Assembly (NCBI RefSeq): GCF_051020975.1
Contig: NW_027478166.1
Coordinates: forward strand, 14,075,501 to 14,139,500
Source: Osmia lignaria lignaria
Lineage: Eukaryota > Arthropoda > Insecta > Hymenoptera > Megachilidae
Reading direction: 5' to 3'
DNA length: 64,000 nt
Shown: positions 63,432-64,000 of the stretch, piece after piece
Position numbering within the stretch: position 1 is the stretch's first letter
Layout of the letters: the number at the start of each line of letters is the position of its first letter
Notes under the pieces: model-generated
Database searches by the model: none
The model's input: only the letters and a program-made list of their open reading frames with translations
What the model was told of the DNA's origin: nothing
Translations under genes and position numbers: made by a program

Positions 63432-64000
63432 TCAGATGCGTAGTTCTCGAGATATATCAAGATATTTAAAAGTTCCGAAGCTGCACCAACATAATAGAGG
63501 TACAGAAACACCGTGGCCTCTTTCTCTGAGATAACTCTGTACTATTGCGAGCTGCAAATGCCACTTCCAGCTTAGCTGTGCAGAACAAGAACAACAAGAA
63601 GAAGAAATATCTCGAAATATGTCCGTCAGGCACCTTCCCTTGAGATAAATCTGCAAATATCTCGGAAACGAAGCGAGCTAAGGCAAAATGTTAAGAGACC
63701 TTTTTTGTAGAGAATTAAGTTTCCTACTTTTTATGTTGTATGATATTTTTTGATCAGATGCGTAGTTCTCGAGATATATCAAGATATTTAAAAGTTCCAA
63801 AGCCGCACCAACATAATAGAGATACAGAAACACCGTGGCCCCTTTCTGTGAGATAACTCTGCACTATTGCGAGCTGCAAATGCCACTTCGAGCTTAGCTG
63901 TGCAGAAGAAGAACAACAAGAAGAAGAAATATCTCAAAATATGTCCGTCAGGCCCCTTCCCTTGAGATAAAGCTGCAAATATCTCGGAAACGAAGCGAGC
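63432..64000. repeat. Last complete monomer (C) and 247-bp partial F-like monomer
   Basis: 63432-63753 is a C monomer with TCTGTACTATTG, GAACAAGAAC and GGCACCTTCC. 63754-64000 is the first 247 bp of a monomer with TTCCAAAG, TTCTGTGAG, CTTCGAGC, CTCAAAATATG and GATAAAGCTGC. The window ends inside it at GAAGCGAGC, so the array continues beyond. It corresponds to 56670 in copy 1 of the 16-mer. Confidence 0.9.

Larger units (their letters stand above)
1..64000. repeat. Satellite DNA array, 322-bp monomer, about 199 copies
   Basis: The same 322-bp unit repeats head to tail across the window, always in the same orientation, with no spacer between units. Anchor words such as TCAGATGCGTAGTTCTCGAG, ACACCGTGGCC and GAAACGAAGCGAGCTA return at exact 322-bp steps from base 1 to 55385. 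After one 3-bp shift the same step continues to 64000. Compared by eye, monomers of different classes differ at roughly a dozen sites (about 95-97% identity), while copies within one higher-order repeat look about 99-100% identical. Both ends run past the window, so array length is unknown. Family and host are not recognised; a eukaryotic heterochromatic satellite is the only reading that fits. Confidence 0.99.

Noticed and set aside
1..63656. About 150 minus-strand 74-84 codon reading frames as a tandem gene family
   Set aside because: They start only at TTG, lack an ATG, are interrupted by TGA in about a quarter of monomers, vary mainly by amino-acid changes, and have no recognisable domain, signal peptide or promoter. 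High repeat identity alone copies one chance frame many times.
1..64000. CRISPR array
   Set aside because: The unit is 322 bp with no unique spacers; every base of the period repeats. No cas genes are present.
1..64000. Ribosomal intergenic spacer, tRNA cluster or other tandem RNA genes
   Set aside because: No rRNA or tRNA core sequence, no cloverleaf and no convincing A and B boxes. TGGCAAAAT resembles an A box with a mismatch, but no B box follows.
1..64000. Transposon-derived tandem unit with terminal repeats or target-site duplications
   Set aside because: Monomer borders show no inverted termini beyond the short TGATCA palindrome, and no transposase fragment is visible in any frame.
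1..64000. The whole array as an assembly artefact
   Set aside because: Copies carry consistent private variants, ordered junctions and differing divergence, which a simple collapse or expansion error would not make. Exact copy number of the youngest repeats (25117-27048, 47013-50876, 59568-63431) could still be wrong.

Overview
The whole window is one uninterrupted satellite DNA array. A 322-bp unit repeats head to tail in one orientation from the first base to the last: 198 complete monomers (197 of 322 bp, one of 319 bp at 55385-55703) and a final 247-bp partial monomer (63754-64000). Taking TCAGATGCGTAG as the arbitrary start, monomers begin at 1+322n up to 55385, and at 55704+322n after that. 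I see no transposon, RNA gene, unique sequence, inverted segment or believable protein gene. GC is about 39% (126 of 322 bases in the first monomer, counted by hand).

Organism: an array this long and regular points to eukaryotic heterochromatin (centromeric, pericentromeric or similar). CpG is hardly depleted (11 seen, about 12 expected in the first monomer), which fits a genome with little germline CpG methylation, such as many insects. I cannot name the species or satellite family.

Monomer classes, used below (short diagnostic words, + strand): A = TTGCGAAG + CTATGCA + GCGCGCTG; B = GCGGCACC + GAGGTAAC, usually with CTCAAAATATG; C = GCTGCACC + AGAGGTAC + CTCTGAG; D = near consensus; E = GGAAATG + TCAAGTTT; F = CTTCGAGC; G = GTCGCACC + CCAGTTT; H = C-like with ATATGAAG and GCACTTTC; I = CCGCCAGG; J = TATGTATGTC; K = GCGACCTGC; L = CTCTGCAG, usually ATATTTCG; M = AGCTCCGAAG + GCACTTTC + CTCGCAAAC; N = ATATCCCG + CTGCAAGT; P = CGGGATATTT + AGATCCG.

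Layout: 1-4.7 kb, A-B-C-D and E-F-G blocks. 4.7-15.65 kb, a 17-monomer higher-order repeat (HOR; 5474 bp) present twice. 15.65-24.15 kb, L/D/C monomers in nested 3-mer and 6-mer repeats, with a return of C-D-A-B. 24.15-28.0 kb, a 3-mer series. 28.0-37.7 kb, J/K/N/P mosaics with 3-mer repeats. 37.7-44.6 kb, dispersed copies and a 7-mer (2254 bp) in tandem. 43.8-50.9 kb, a 6-mer block (1932 bp) three times. 52.8-63.4 kb, a 16-mer (5149 bp) repeated partially, with a younger 6-mer duplication nested in the second copy.

The pattern is what repeated unequal crossing-over and gene conversion would leave. Several segment junctions fall inside hybrid monomers, the 322-bp register is kept, and duplicated segments share private variants. 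The array is best read as a record of its own amplification history, not as a set of genes.
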